A stretch of DNA of 64,000 nt from an uncultured Pelagibacteraceae bacterium (lineage in GTDB: Bacteria; Pseudomonadota; Alphaproteobacteria; Pelagibacterales; Pelagibacteraceae): contig CACNCB010000001.1 of assembly GCA_902618695.1 (NCBI GenBank), positions 248,001 through 312,000 of the forward strand, read 5' to 3'. The notes under the pieces are model-generated. The model made no database searches. It saw nothing but the letters and a program-made list of their open reading frames with translations, and was not told the origin of the DNA. Shown here one piece after another: positions 1-9,339 of this stretch; position 1 is the stretch's first letter; every line of letters starts with the position of its first letter. The translations under genes were made by a program, and so were the position numbers.

Positions 1-762
1 TTCTTTGATTTAAAAACTATGAAACCATTAATTAACAATCCAGGTTTTGTGGAAGCTTTAACCGACTGGGTTGCAGCTACTAAATATGTTCCTCCAGGAG
101 GAATAAACTTTGGTCTAGGTGATGAAATTGGATCATTTGGTGGAGGACAAACTTTGTTTAGTTTTTCATGGGATGATGCATTTGTTGCTGCTATGCAACC
201 TGATAGCCCAATTAACAACAAAGTTGGTGCCGCTCAATTACCAGGCGCAATGAAAGTTTGGAATAGAACAACTAACTCTTGGGATGAAGGATTTAACCAA
301 GCTCCTTTCTTCGTGTGGGGATGGGCAGTTGGCGTTGCTAAGAAAAGTAAAGAAAAAGAAATGGCTTTTGATTACTTATGTTTCTTTGCAAACGAAGCAA
401 ATCACCAAGCCGACATAGGTATTGGTCGTTTCGGAGTTAACCCATTTAGAAATGATGACTTTAAAGCGGATGTTTGGACTCAAATTGGTTGGGATAAAGA
501 TATTGCTCAATCATATGTTGATACCTTAGCTCAAATGGAGGAAAGTAAAAATAGAGTTTTTCCTTTAAGAGTTCCGGGTACATTTGAGTTTAACGCTGCA
601 TTAGCTACAGCTGCAGCAAAAGCTTTAGCTGGACAGTTATCACCACAAGCTGCCTTAGACGAAGCTGCTAAGCAGTGGGAAGATATACTTAATAGAGTAG
701 GAAAAGATAATGTAAGAAAAGCTTACTCTGTTGGTGTAGCAATGGAAGATAACAAGCTTTAA
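1..762 (+). CDS. ABC transporter solute-binding protein, C-terminal part (partial)
   Basis: This is the C-terminal part of a periplasmic solute-binding protein of the sugar/glycerol family (SBP_bac_1 type). The frame is open to base 1 (FFDLKT precedes the first Met), so the ATG at 19 is internal and the gene is cut by the window start. Aromatic-rich stretches such as FVWGWAVGVAKKSKEKEMAFDYL are typical of the hinge and C-lobe of these proteins. Two MalF/MalG-type permeases and two ATPases follow, so it should deliver a substrate to that importer. The pair of unlike ATPases recalls the rhizobial glycerol importer GlpVPQST, but the substrate is not proven. A GC-rich hairpin follows the stop codon. 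Confidence 0.85.
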   Translation, partial: FFDLKTMKPLINNPGFVEALTDWVAATKYVPPGGINFGLGDEIGSFGGGQTLFSFSWDDAFVAAMQPDSPINNKVGAAQLPGAMKVWNRTTNSWDEGFNQAPFFVWGWAVGVAKKSKEKEMAFDYLCFFANEANHQADIGIGRFGVNPFRNDDFKADVWTQIGWDKDIAQSYVDTLAQMEESKNRVFPLRVPGTFEFNAALATAAAKALAGQLSPQAALDEAAKQWEDILNRVGKDNVRKAYSVGVAMEDNKL

Positions 763-772
763 AAAATACTTT

Positions 773-795
773 GTGGCCGTCATAACGACGGCCAC
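773..795 (+). terminator. intercistronic hairpin after the ABC binding-protein gene
   Basis: GTGGCCGTC and GACGGCCAC form a perfect 9-bp stem with loop ATAAC in the 60-bp gap between the binding-protein gene and the first permease gene. No T-tract follows, so it is more likely an mRNA-stabilising or partial-attenuation element than a full terminator. Confidence 0.65.
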
Positions 796-822
796 AACTA
801 ACAAAATCCAAAAATTGCAATT

Positions 823-1689
823 ATGAATTTTAAGCACAAGTATGTTTTTTTATTTCCTGGCTTATTTGTGCTTATAGGAATACTGATTTTTCCAATTATT
901 TTTACTATCAGATTAAGTTTATCAGGCTGGAATAGTTATACACCTGAAATGAATTTTATAGGAATTACAAATTATATTAGACTTTTTACTGATGACCCTA
1001 GATTTTGGGAGTCTTTTTTTAGACTTAGTTTTTTATCAGTTACTACAGTTATTCTTCAATACATTATTGGTTTTGCATTAGCACTTATAGTGTGGAGAGA
1101 AATTAAATTTAAAAGATTCTTCAGAGTCATTTTCTTGATTCCTATGATGACTACTCCTGTAATTATGACAGTAATTTGGAGAACTTTTTTTCATGAGTCT
1201 CTTGGTCCTGTAAATGATCTTTTGGGAAACTTAGGAGTAAAGCCTATTTTATGGCTCAGTGATCCAGTTATTGCTAAATTTACTGTAATTATTGTTGAAG
1301 TATGGCAGTGGACCCCATTTATGTTTTTATTGTTACTTGCAGGTTTATTGTCTCTTCCAAAAGAACCTTTTTTAGCCGCTGCAATAGATGGCGCAAGTCC
1401 TTTTAGAAAGTTTGTATATGTTACCTTCCCACTTATGGCGCCGATATCAATAGGGGCAATTATTATTAGATTAATTGAGGCTTCAAAGATAATGGATACA
1501 GTTTTTGTATTAACTTCTGGAGGACCAGGTACAGCAACAGAAACTTCAAGTTTTTATATTTATATTAAAGGCTTAAGGGAGTTTCAAATGGGTTACGCTG
1601 CAACTCTTTCTTTTACGTATTTAGTTATAATGATCATAAGTTTAACGATCATTGCAAAGGTTTTAACAAAATTAATGATTAAAGAATAA
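823..1689 (+). CDS. ABC transporter permease, MalF/UgpA type
   Basis: This is an inner-membrane permease of 288 residues with about six hydrophobic segments, starting with one at residues 8-28. It carries the EAA coupling loop (EPFLAAAIDGASPFRKFVYVTFP, near residue 185), the site that docks to the ATPase in binding-protein-dependent importers. The TSGGPG motif near the C-terminus is typical of MalF/UgpA-like sugar permeases. It overlaps the next permease by one base (TAATG), which indicates translational coupling. With the partner permease it should form the transmembrane channel for a sugar, polyol or glycerol-type substrate. Confidence 0.85.
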   Translation: MNFKHKYVFLFPGLFVLIGILIFPIIFTIRLSLSGWNSYTPEMNFIGITNYIRLFTDDPRFWESFFRLSFLSVTTVILQYIIGFALALIVWREIKFKRFFRVIFLIPMMTTPVIMTVIWRTFFHESLGPVNDLLGNLGVKPILWLSDPVIAKFTVIIVEVWQWTPFMFLLLLAGLLSLPKEPFLAAAIDGASPFRKFVYVTFPLMAPISIGAIIIRLIEASKIMDTVFVLTSGGPGTATETSSFYIYIKGLREFQMGYAATLSFTYLVIMIISLTIIAKVLTKLMIKE

Positions 1690-2537
1690 TGGAAAAACTA
1701 TACAAATTTTTAAAATATACTTTTATTATTCTTTGGACAGTTTTTATTGTAGCTCCTTTTCTGTGGGCTATCTCTACTTCTTTTAAAGATTTCCAGTCAG
1801 TAAACAGTAAGGTTACTTACATTCCCTGGTTAGATTTTGAACCAACACTTGAAGGATGGCGTGTATTAGTTAAATCACCTGCAAGAGGTGGGGTGGATAT
1901 TGTTGAACCTTACTTTAATAGTCTTTTTGTAACATGTACAGCAAGTTTAATAAGCATAGTTTTAGGAACTTTGGCAGCTTATGCTTTATCAAGATTTACT
2001 TTTAAAGCTGGTTTTGTCAGAAATAACGATATTACTTTCTTCTTTATATCGCAAAGAATAATGCCGCCCATTGTTTTATCAATTCCCTTCTTTATATTTT
2101 TAAGCACAATAGGATTATTAGATAGTTTGATAGGACTAGTAGTAGTTTATATAGTTCTTTTAATGCCTATTGCAGTTTGGATCATGGTAGATTTTTTTAA
2201 CCGAGTTCCAAAAGAGTTAGATGAAACTGCACTTATTGATGGATGTAATCCTTATCAAGCCTTTTATAAAGTAGTTTTACCAAACTCCATCCCTGGGTTA
2301 ATTGTTGCTGGTATGTTTTGTATAATATTTGGTTGGATTGACTTCTTTTTTGCTTTTATTTTAACTTTTACTGAAGTGCAATTATTACCAGTCAAAGTGG
2401 TAGCTCTAAATTCTTCTATTACGCCTTGGTGGAGTTTATCTGCATCTGCCTTAATATCTGTGGCTCCACTTATAATAGTCGCTTTTGTTGTTGAAAGATA
2501 TTTGTCTAAAGGAAATTTATCAGGAGCCTTAAAATAA
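1689..2537 (+). CDS. ABC transporter permease, MalG/UgpE type
   Basis: This second permease has 282 residues, an N-terminal membrane anchor (residues 9-30) and about six membrane segments. Its EAA loop reads KELDETALIDGCNPYQAFYK, near residue 175. MalG-type permeases pair with MalF-type subunits, and the order binding protein, MalF-type, MalG-type, ATPase is standard. It overlaps both neighbours by a single base (TAATG at each junction), so all three are probably translated from one message. Substrate as for the operon: sugar or glycerol-like, not settled by sequence. Confidence 0.85.
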   Translation: MEKLYKFLKYTFIILWTVFIVAPFLWAISTSFKDFQSVNSKVTYIPWLDFEPTLEGWRVLVKSPARGGVDIVEPYFNSLFVTCTASLISIVLGTLAAYALSRFTFKAGFVRNNDITFFFISQRIMPPIVLSIPFFIFLSTIGLLDSLIGLVVVYIVLLMPIAVWIMVDFFNRVPKELDETALIDGCNPYQAFYKVVLPNSIPGLIVAGMFCIIFGWIDFFFAFILTFTEVQLLPVKVVALNSSITPWWSLSASALISVAPLIIVAFVVERYLSKGNLSGALK

Positions 2538-3616
2538 TGAATCTGGTTGCAAAAAATTTAACTTACAAACCTGATGATCAGTACCATCTTAATGATGTTT
2601 CTTTTAATTTCGAAAAAGGAAGACTTTATACTATTCTTGGACGTACATTGTCTGGCAAAACAACACTATTAAAGACAATAGCTGGTTTATTAAATCCGGA
2701 TAGTGGAAATATAAATTTTGAAGATAAAAATTTTAGCAAAGTGCCAGTATGGGAAAGAAATGTTGCTATGGTTTATCAGCAATTTATAAATTACCCTCAT
2801 TTGAGTGTTTATGAAAATATTTCATTTCCACTAAAACAGAGAAAATTAAATGAGGAAGATATAAAAAAGAACGTTGACGATGCTTTAAAAACGGTTGGTT
2901 TAGTAGGTTTTGAAAATAGAAAAATCCAAGAATTGTCTGGCGGACAGCAACAAAGGGTAGCATTAGCAAGATCACTCGCGAAAAAAGCAAAAATCTTATT
3001 ATTAGATGAACCTCTTGTTAACCTTGATTATAAACTTCGTGAACAACTTAGAGAGGAATTTAAAACCATATTTAATGAGGGATTGGCTAATGAGACTATT
3101 TTAATTTACTCAACCACTGACCCACAAGAAGTTATGGAATTAAATGGAGAGGTAATTGTACTTGATGAGGGTAAAGTTTTACAAACAGGTCCAGCTAAAG
3201 ATATTTTTGAAAATCCAATTAACCTCAAAGTAGCTGAAATTTCAAATGATCCTCCGATGAATATTATAAATGGCTTAAAAATTGATGGTAAAATTACTTT
3301 CGAAAATATCAACATCAAACTACCAAAACATTTATCTCAATTAGATAATAAAAATTATAATTTTGGAATTAGATCTTCAGAAATTAAGCTTGATGACAGT
3401 GGTGAGGAATTTGAAATAGAGTTAGCAGAAATAAGTGGGTCAGAAACATTATTACATTTAAAAAGAGGAAGTACAAAAGTTATTGCATTGATCGAAGAAG
3501 TTATGAATTTTAAAATTCATGAAAAAGTAAAAGTTGAGTTCAATTCTGATAAATTTTATGTTTTTGCAGAAGATGGAAAATTAATCTCATCACCATACAG
3601 GATTAAGAATGGCTAA
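2537..3616 (+). CDS. ABC transporter ATPase 1 (GlpS-like; H-loop histidine missing)
   Basis: This is an ATP-binding subunit of the sugar ABC (MalK/UgpC) family, 359 residues, with a C-terminal regulatory/OB-type region. Walker A is GRTLSGKT (35-42), the signature is an intact LSGGQ (133-137) and Walker B is ILLLDE (153-158). The switch (H-loop) histidine is replaced: STTDPQE instead of the usual VTHDQ puts a Thr at residue 194. The adjacent ATPase has the H-loop but a broken signature, so the two probably form an asymmetric heterodimer with one competent and one degenerate ATP site. This arrangement resembles GlpS/GlpT of rhizobial glycerol importers. It overlaps the next gene by 8 bp. Confidence 0.8.
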   Translation: MNLVAKNLTYKPDDQYHLNDVSFNFEKGRLYTILGRTLSGKTTLLKTIAGLLNPDSGNINFEDKNFSKVPVWERNVAMVYQQFINYPHLSVYENISFPLKQRKLNEEDIKKNVDDALKTVGLVGFENRKIQELSGGQQQRVALARSLAKKAKILLLDEPLVNLDYKLREQLREEFKTIFNEGLANETILIYSTTDPQEVMELNGEVIVLDEGKVLQTGPAKDIFENPINLKVAEISNDPPMNIINGLKIDGKITFENINIKLPKHLSQLDNKNYNFGIRSSEIKLDDSGEEFEIELAEISGSETLLHLKRGSTKVIALIEEVMNFKIHEKVKVEFNSDKFYVFAEDGKLISSPYRIKNG

Positions 3617-4682
3617 AATAGATCTATCAAATATCTCACATACTTATAATCCAAAAGATTTAGAACCTACTTATGCTCTAAATCCATTTTCGATGACATG
3701 GGAAAATGGTAAACGTTACGCAATACTTGGACCATCTGGTTGTGGAAAAACAACTATGTTAAATATTGTATCAGGCTTAATAAAGCCTACTCAAGGCAGG
3801 ATACTGTTTGATAATGAAGATGTAACTAACCAAAAAACTGAAACTAGAAATATTTCGCAAGTATTTCAGTTTCCGGTAATTTACAACACAATGTCAGTAT
3901 ATGATAATTTAGCGTTCCCGTTAAAGTGTCGAGATTTTGAAAAGAATAAAATTGAGGAGAGAGTTCAATCTGTATCTGAAACATTAAATCTTTCTTCATT
4001 TCTTAACATGCCCGCAAGGAAACTCACAGCAGATCAAAAACAACTCATTTCATTAGGAAGAGGATTAGTGAGAGAAGATGTAGCTGCTGTATTAATGGAT
4101 GAACCATTAACAGTAATTGATCCAGACTTAAAATTTAGATTGAGAAGAAATTTAAAAGAAATTAATGAAGAATATAAAACAACATTAGTATATGTTACTC
4201 ATGATCAAAATGAAGCGATGACATTTGCTGACAATATTATTGTAATGGATCAAGGCGAAATAGTTCAGGTTGGGCTCCCCAAAGATTTATTTGAAAGACC
4301 TAAAACTACTTTTGTTGGCTATTTTATTGGTTCTCCTGCAATGAATTTATTTGAAACCCAATTACACACAGACAATAGTGTAAAAATTAACGACACAACA
4401 ATAAAAACAAATACAAATTTATCAAAATTGAAAAATAACAATATAAAACTAGGAATTAGATCAGAATTTGTAAAAGTAGCAAAAGATGAAAGCGAGAATT
4501 TGGTAGAAGTTAATATTCAAAAAATAGAAGACTTTGGAAACTTCAAACTATTAACCACAAGAATGGGTCAACTAACAATAAAGTCGAAAATCAATAGAGA
4601 GATTGAAATTGTTAATGATAAGGTAAAATTACATTTTCCTCCCGAAAAATGTTGTGTGTACCAAAATAACAAATTGATTTAA
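3609..4682 (+). CDS. ABC transporter ATPase 2 (GlpT-like; degenerate signature)
   Basis: This is the partner ATPase, 357 residues, last gene of the importer operon. Walker A is GPSGCGKT (41-48), Walker B is VLMDE (161-165) and the H-loop is intact (VTHDQ, His 198). The ABC signature is degenerate: LTADQ at 139-143 replaces LSGGQ. In the heterodimer, this subunit's Walker motifs would pair with the intact LSGGQ of ATPase 1 to make the competent site. The opposite composite site lacks both a proper signature and the switch His. The C-terminal part is MalK-like (regulatory domain). Confidence 0.8.
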   Translation: MAKIDLSNISHTYNPKDLEPTYALNPFSMTWENGKRYAILGPSGCGKTTMLNIVSGLIKPTQGRILFDNEDVTNQKTETRNISQVFQFPVIYNTMSVYDNLAFPLKCRDFEKNKIEERVQSVSETLNLSSFLNMPARKLTADQKQLISLGRGLVREDVAAVLMDEPLTVIDPDLKFRLRRNLKEINEEYKTTLVYVTHDQNEAMTFADNIIVMDQGEIVQVGLPKDLFERPKTTFVGYFIGSPAMNLFETQLHTDNSVKINDTTIKTNTNLSKLKNNNIKLGIRSEFVKVAKDESENLVEVNIQKIEDFGNFKLLTTRMGQLTIKSKINREIEIVNDKVKLHFPPEKCCVYQNNKLI

Positions 4683-4814
4683 GTAAATTTCTACTCAGGA
4701 TTGTAAAAAAATTTAATTAGCTTTAAATAGTGACAATCTGTGCATCTTTTTAGAAAGACTCTAATATAAAACTATGTTTTACTTTCCCTCAGTTAATTAA
4801 CTAGAGGAGAAGAA
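4683..4814 (+). promoter_or_regulatory. leader of TRAP operon 1, palindrome GTTAATTAAC and strong RBS
   Basis: This 132-bp AT-rich gap precedes the first TRAP operon. The stretch CAGTTAATTAAC at 4790-4801 contains the perfect palindrome GTTAATTAAC. It lies just before the ribosome-binding sequence AGAGGAGAA and recurs at the same place upstream of the second TRAP binding-protein gene (9607-9618). The repetition suggests a shared operator or a shared ancestral leader. No promoter can be named with confidence. Confidence 0.45.
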
Positions 4815-5972
4815 ATGATTAAAAATAAAAAATCATTGAAGGGTTCTAAAACTCCTTCAAGAAGAAAGTTCTTCAAAGCCGCAGCAGCAACTGGTGCAGC
4901 CGCAGCAACAGCTGTAGCAATGCCAAATGTTGCTTTTGGTGCTCCGCAAACATTAAAGATGCAAGCAGCATGGCCATCAGGTGCTAACATCTTTTTTGAA
5001 ATGGCTGGAGACTATGCCAAAATGGTTGGAGACATGTCAGGTGGAAGTTTAAAAATTGATCTTCAGCCTGTTGGAGCAGTTGTAAAAACTGGAGAAATTG
5101 GACAAGCTGTAAGTGATGGTGTTCTTGATATGGGACACTGGGTTACTGCTTATTGGTATGGAAAAAATCCTGCCGCGTCTCTTTTCGGAACTGGCCCATC
5201 ATACGGTCTATCATCTCAAGAAGTAATGGCTTGGATGGAAGAAGGTGGTGGAAGAGCATTGTATGAAGAAACATTAGCAAAAGTTGGGTATGACTATGTT
5301 GGTGTTTTTGCGATGCCTATGCCAGCTCAACCATTTGGTTGGTTCAAAAAGAACGTAACTAAAGTAAGTGATGTTAAAGGTATGAAGTATAGAACAGTTG
5401 GTCTTGCAACTAACGTTCTTACTGCAATGGGTATGGTAGTTAGACAATTACCTGGTGGTGAAATTCAGCCAGCTATGAAAACTGGTTTGATTGAAGCTGC
5501 AGAGTTTAACAACCCTACTTCTGACTCTCAATTTGGTATGCAAGATGTTTCTAAGCATTATCACTTAGGATCTTTCCACCAATCACAAGAGATGTTTGAA
5601 ATACCTATTAACAAAAAAACATTTAATAGCTTATCTCCTGCAAACCAAGCAATATTAAAAAATGCTTCGTATGCAGCAAATACCGCTAACTACTTTAAAG
5701 CTTTGGTAAGATACTCAGCTGATTTATCTAAGTTGATGAATGAGCATAAAGTAAACGTTTACCAAACTTCAGATGCAATTTTAGCAGAGCAGCTAAAAGG
5801 TTGGGATAAAGTTGTAGGTGATTTCTCTTCTAAAGATCCATTCTTTAAGAAGATTGTTGATTCACAAAAAGCTTATGCGAAAAGAGTAATGAAATACTTA
5901 CTAATGAATCAGCCTAACTACAGACTTGCTTATGAAAATGAGTTTGGTCCGTTAGCGAAAGTTAAAATCTAA
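4815..5972 (+). CDS. dctP: TRAP transporter solute-binding protein DctP, twin-arginine exported
   Basis: This is the periplasmic binding component of a TRAP transporter, 385 residues. The N-terminus has a twin-arginine signal (SRRKFF, residues 16-21) followed by an Ala-rich h-region and likely cleavage after AFG (about residue 42). The mature part is of the DctP/TakP subfamily: VKGMKYRTVG carries the Arg that usually contacts the substrate carboxylate, and EAAEFNNPTSD aligns with the IDATEW region of oxo-acid binders. The substrate is probably an organic or keto acid, but this is inference. The gene has its own leader with a strong RBS, and a terminator-like hairpin separates it from dctQ. 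Confidence 0.9.
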   Translation: MIKNKKSLKGSKTPSRRKFFKAAAATGAAAATAVAMPNVAFGAPQTLKMQAAWPSGANIFFEMAGDYAKMVGDMSGGSLKIDLQPVGAVVKTGEIGQAVSDGVLDMGHWVTAYWYGKNPAASLFGTGPSYGLSSQEVMAWMEEGGGRALYEETLAKVGYDYVGVFAMPMPAQPFGWFKKNVTKVSDVKGMKYRTVGLATNVLTAMGMVVRQLPGGEIQPAMKTGLIEAAEFNNPTSDSQFGMQDVSKHYHLGSFHQSQEMFEIPINKKTFNSLSPANQAILKNASYAANTANYFKALVRYSADLSKLMNEHKVNVYQTSDAILAEQLKGWDKVVGDFSSKDPFFKKIVDSQKAYAKRVMKYLLMNQPNYRLAYENEFGPLAKVKI

Positions 5973-5993
5973 GGTTCAAATATATAAAAAATT

Positions 5994-6022
5994 AAGGGGG
6001 CTTTTTAGCCCCCTTTTTTTTA
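5994..6022 (+). terminator. Rho-independent terminator/attenuator between dctP and dctQ
   Basis: AAGGGGGCT and AGCCCCCTT form a 9-bp stem with a TTTT loop, followed by a run of T residues. It is a classic intrinsic terminator placed inside the operon. It probably lets dctP be expressed more than the membrane genes through partial read-through or 3'-end protection. Confidence 0.85.
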
Positions 6023-6061
6023 ATTGAATTAATTAAGAAAATTAAGATAAGTTAGTTAAAT

Positions 6062-6646
6062 ATGTACTCTTATATAAAATTTGCAGATACTCTTAGTACC
6101 TCAATGGGTAAAGCCTTCTCATGGTGCATAGTAATTTTGATGGGAGGAACATGTTATGAGGTTATCATGGCTTACGCATTTAATGCTCCTACTTTATGGA
6201 ATTTTGATTTCAGTTTACAAATGTATGGAGCGATATTTATGATGGCTGGAGCTTACACTTTAGCAACAGAAGCTCACGTTAGAGGAGATGTTATTTACAG
6301 GCTGTTCCCAACTAAAGTTCAAGGATGGATTGATTTAATATTATATTTCATCTTCTTTTTTCCAGGGGTGATTGCACTTGCATTTTATGGATATGAATAT
6401 GCAGCTAAGGCATGGATGGTGAAAGAAACAAGTTGGAATAGTCCAGCACAAATTCAAATTTATATGGCAAAATCATTAATACCTTTATCAGGGATACTTC
6501 TTACTCTCCAAGGAATTAGTGAAGTTTTTAGAGCAATTATTTGCATTAGAACAGGACATTGGCCAGAGAGAGATGCTGGTGCAGAAGAAACAGAGAAAAT
6601 TTTAATGAGAAAATCTAAAGAGGAAGAAAAAATAGATGTTGTTTAG
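6062..6646 (+). CDS. dctQ: TRAP transporter small permease DctQ
   Basis: This is the small membrane subunit of the TRAP transporter, 194 residues, with four hydrophobic segments (about 15-40, 50-72, 90-115 and 135-160). The AHVRGDVIY motif near residue 80 is the usual DctQ signature (HvRvDvl). The C-terminus is charged and cytoplasmic-looking. It overlaps the dctM start by 11 bp, so the two are translationally coupled. It pairs with DctM (next gene) and DctP to run sodium-dependent uptake. Confidence 0.88.
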   Translation: MYSYIKFADTLSTSMGKAFSWCIVILMGGTCYEVIMAYAFNAPTLWNFDFSLQMYGAIFMMAGAYTLATEAHVRGDVIYRLFPTKVQGWIDLILYFIFFFPGVIALAFYGYEYAAKAWMVKETSWNSPAQIQIYMAKSLIPLSGILLTLQGISEVFRAIICIRTGHWPERDAGAEETEKILMRKSKEEEKIDVV

Positions 6647-7997
6647 TCTAACAAATCCAGAAATTGCAATTTTAATGATGGTAATATTTCTGTTTGCTGT
6701 ATTACTAGGATTTCCTATTGCATTTACTTTAATGGCAATGGGTCTAGGATTTGGGTATTACGCATATTTTGATCCGTCAAGAATGGATCATCTATTAGAT
6801 AATAGGATATTTAATTTATTTGTTTCAAATACCTATTCTGTCATGGATAACCATGTCCTCACCGCTGTGCCTTTATTTTTATTTATGGGCTATTTAGTTG
6901 AAAGAGCAGGTATAGTTGCAAGATTGTTTTATGCAATAAGACTTGCATCTCATTCTCTTCCAGCATCAATGGCAGTTGCTGCCCTAGTTACTTGCACTTT
7001 ATTTTCTACAGCAACGGGTATAATTGGAGCAGTTGTGACTTTAATGGGTTTGCTTGCTTGGCCTGCAATGGTCAAAGCTGGTTATGATAAGAAATTTGCA
7101 TCAGGAGTAATATGTGCTGGAGGCTGTTTAGGAATTTTAATCCCCCCTAGTATTATGCTTATTGTTTATGCAGTAATTGCTCAGTTATCCCCATTAAGAT
7201 TATTTGCTGCAGCAATATTTCCTGGTTTGATGTTAGCGGGTTTATATATTTTATATGCAATTATTTTGGCTTATTTTAATCCATCAGTTGCACCTAAGCC
7301 TCCTAAAGAAGAAATTCCACCAAGATCTGTAATATTAAAAGAAGTTTTGGTTTCATTCTTACCATTATTTTCATTAATTATCTTAGTATTAGGAAGCATT
7401 CTTGCTGGCTTAGCTACCCCAGCAGAAGCTGCAGGTGTTGGAGCTTTTGGAGCGTTAGTTTTATCTTTCTTTTATAAATCTCTAAAATGGAAAAATTTTA
7501 AAGAGTCAGTATTTCTTACTGCAAAAACTACCGCAATGATTATGTGGTTGTTTATTGGATCTTGGACGTTTGCGTCAGTATTTTCATATTTAGGAGGACA
7601 TGAAGTATTTGAGCATTTTTTTAAATCAATGGATATTCAGCCTTGGCAATTTTTAGTAATTACACAAATTATAATTTTCTTATTAGGCTGGCCATTAGAG
7701 TGGACTGAAATATTAATTATCTTTGTTCCAATATTTTTACCTTTAGTAGAATTTTTTGGGGTTAACCCTTATTTTTTTGCTATGTTAATTGCGTTAAATT
7801 TACAAACATCATTTTTAACGCCCCCCATGGCCATGTCGGCTTATTATTTAAAAGGTGTACAATCTAAAAATGTTGAATTAATTGAGGTATTCAAAGGCAT
7901 CATGCCATTCTTGGCGATAGTTATTTTTGGAATGGTTTTGATGTATTTATTTCCAGGTATAGCTCTGTGGTTACCTGATCAATTATTTGCAAACTAA
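6636..7997 (+). CDS. dctM: TRAP transporter large permease DctM
   Basis: This is the large, transport-competent subunit of the TRAP transporter, 453 residues, about 12 hydrophobic segments, close to the usual 425-450 residue length. Characteristic stretches include TAVPLFLFMGYLVERAG, GCLGILIPPSIMLI and NLQTSFLTPPMAMSAYYLKG. The last is the conserved C-terminal segment of DctM proteins. It lies in the inner membrane and is expected to take substrate from the DctP protein. The next gene, an amidase, starts 4 bp after its stop codon. Confidence 0.9.
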   Translation: MLFSLTNPEIAILMMVIFLFAVLLGFPIAFTLMAMGLGFGYYAYFDPSRMDHLLDNRIFNLFVSNTYSVMDNHVLTAVPLFLFMGYLVERAGIVARLFYAIRLASHSLPASMAVAALVTCTLFSTATGIIGAVVTLMGLLAWPAMVKAGYDKKFASGVICAGGCLGILIPPSIMLIVYAVIAQLSPLRLFAAAIFPGLMLAGLYILYAIILAYFNPSVAPKPPKEEIPPRSVILKEVLVSFLPLFSLIILVLGSILAGLATPAEAAGVGAFGALVLSFFYKSLKWKNFKESVFLTAKTTAMIMWLFIGSWTFASVFSYLGGHEVFEHFFKSMDIQPWQFLVITQIIIFLLGWPLEWTEILIIFVPIFLPLVEFFGVNPYFFAMLIALNLQTSFLTPPMAMSAYYLKGVQSKNVELIEVFKGIMPFLAIVIFGMVLMYLFPGIALWLPDQLFAN

Positions 7998-8001
7998 TTT
8001 A

Positions 8002-9339
8002 ATGAATGAAATTGTAAATTATTCTGTTGAAGAATTAATAAATAAAATTTCAAATTCTCAAATTACTTCTGTCGAAATATGTGAAGCTTATATGGATAGA
8101 GTTAATAAGTTTGAAAAAGATATAAATGCTTGGGCTTTTTTTGACAAAGAATTGTTATTGGAAAAAGCCAAAGAGTCAGATGCTTATAAAAAATCTGGAA
8201 AACCAACTGGACCGTTACATGGTATTCCTGTAGCTGTTAAGGATATTGTTGGTACTTTAGATATGCCAACAGAATGTGGAACGCCAATAAGAAAAGGAAA
8301 ATCTTATTCACAAAATGCGGAAATAATTGATTTATTAACATCTTCAGGGGCTATTGTGATGGGTAAAACAGTTACTACAGAATTAGCATATTTAAATCCC
8401 TCTAAAACAAAAAACCCACATGATTATTCACGAACACCAGGAGGATCATCAAGTGGATCTGCTGCAGTAATTGCATCTTATATGGCTCCACTTTCAATTG
8501 GATCACAAACAGGTGGCTCAATAATCAGACCAGCATCTTATTGCGGCGTTGTTGGATACAAACCTTCATTTGGTCTAATCTCTAGAAATGGAGTATTAAA
8601 GACCTCTGAAAAACTTGATCATTTAGGAGTTTTTGGAAAAACAGTCGAGGACATAGCTTATTTAGTTAAAGAGTTAATTAAAAAAGATTCCCATGACCCT
8701 GCCACTGTTTATTATTCTTCGAATAATATGGTTGATGCTGTAAAAAAAGGTCCTTTATATGAACCTAAGTTCATATTTTATAAAACTGAATTTTGGAAAT
8801 CAATTGACAAAAAATCTAAGGAAGCTTTTGAATATTTTATAAAGTCGTTTAAAAAAAATATAGAAGTTCATGATACTCCTTCATATTTTAAAGATATCAA
8901 TAAATATCATCAAATAATTTATGAAAGTGATCTAGCTAATAATTTTAGTGATTATTATAAAAATTATAAATCAAAACTTTCAAAAATTATGCAAAATGCA
9001 ATTGCAAATGGAAGAAAACATACTGCAAAAGAATATGCTGAAGCAATAGATTTTATGAAAAGAAGCTACGATTCTTATAAAGAAGTATTTGAGGACTATC
9101 ACGGGGTTTTATCCCCATCAAGTCCAGGTGTTGCTCTAAAGGGTCTTAAGAGCACTGGATCAGCTGATTTCAATAAAGTTTGGTCTTATTTAGGAACTCC
9201 TTGTATTTCACTTCCTTTACTTCAGGGTGAAAATAATTTACCATTAGGAATTCAAGTTATTGGAGAGAGATATGACGATAATCGTTTCTTAGGAGTTTCC
9301 AGTTGGCTTGAAAAGGAAAGTGAAAAATTTAATGAATAA
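8002..9339 (+). CDS. amidase signature family hydrolase
   Basis: This is an amidase-signature enzyme (GatA/AtzF superfamily), 445 residues from the ATG at 8002. The ORF-track TTG at 7987 lies inside dctM and is less likely. The Ser-cisSer-Lys triad is visible: Lys in VAVKDI (about residue 80), cis-Ser in SQTGGS and the nucleophile Ser in GGSSSGSAA. These enzymes hydrolyse amides or carbamoyl groups. Its place between two TRAP systems suggests processing of an imported amide, but no substrate can be named. It is too divergent at the C-terminus, and without gatB/C beside it, to be called GatA. Confidence 0.85.
   Translation: MNEIVNYSVEELINKISNSQITSVEICEAYMDRVNKFEKDINAWAFFDKELLLEKAKESDAYKKSGKPTGPLHGIPVAVKDIVGTLDMPTECGTPIRKGKSYSQNAEIIDLLTSSGAIVMGKTVTTELAYLNPSKTKNPHDYSRTPGGSSSGSAAVIASYMAPLSIGSQTGGSIIRPASYCGVVGYKPSFGLISRNGVLKTSEKLDHLGVFGKTVEDIAYLVKELIKKDSHDPATVYYSSNNMVDAVKKGPLYEPKFIFYKTEFWKSIDKKSKEAFEYFIKSFKKNIEVHDTPSYFKDINKYHQIIYESDLANNFSDYYKNYKSKLSKIMQNAIANGRKHTAKEYAEAIDFMKRSYDSYKEVFEDYHGVLSPSSPGVALKGLKSTGSADFNKVWSYLGTPCISLPLLQGENNLPLGIQVIGERYDDNRFLGVSSWLEKESEKFNE

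Noticed and set aside
655-837. 60-residue minus-strand ORF across the hairpin after the first binding protein
   Set aside because: It is antisense to the partial SBP gene and the hairpin, with no RBS or domain.
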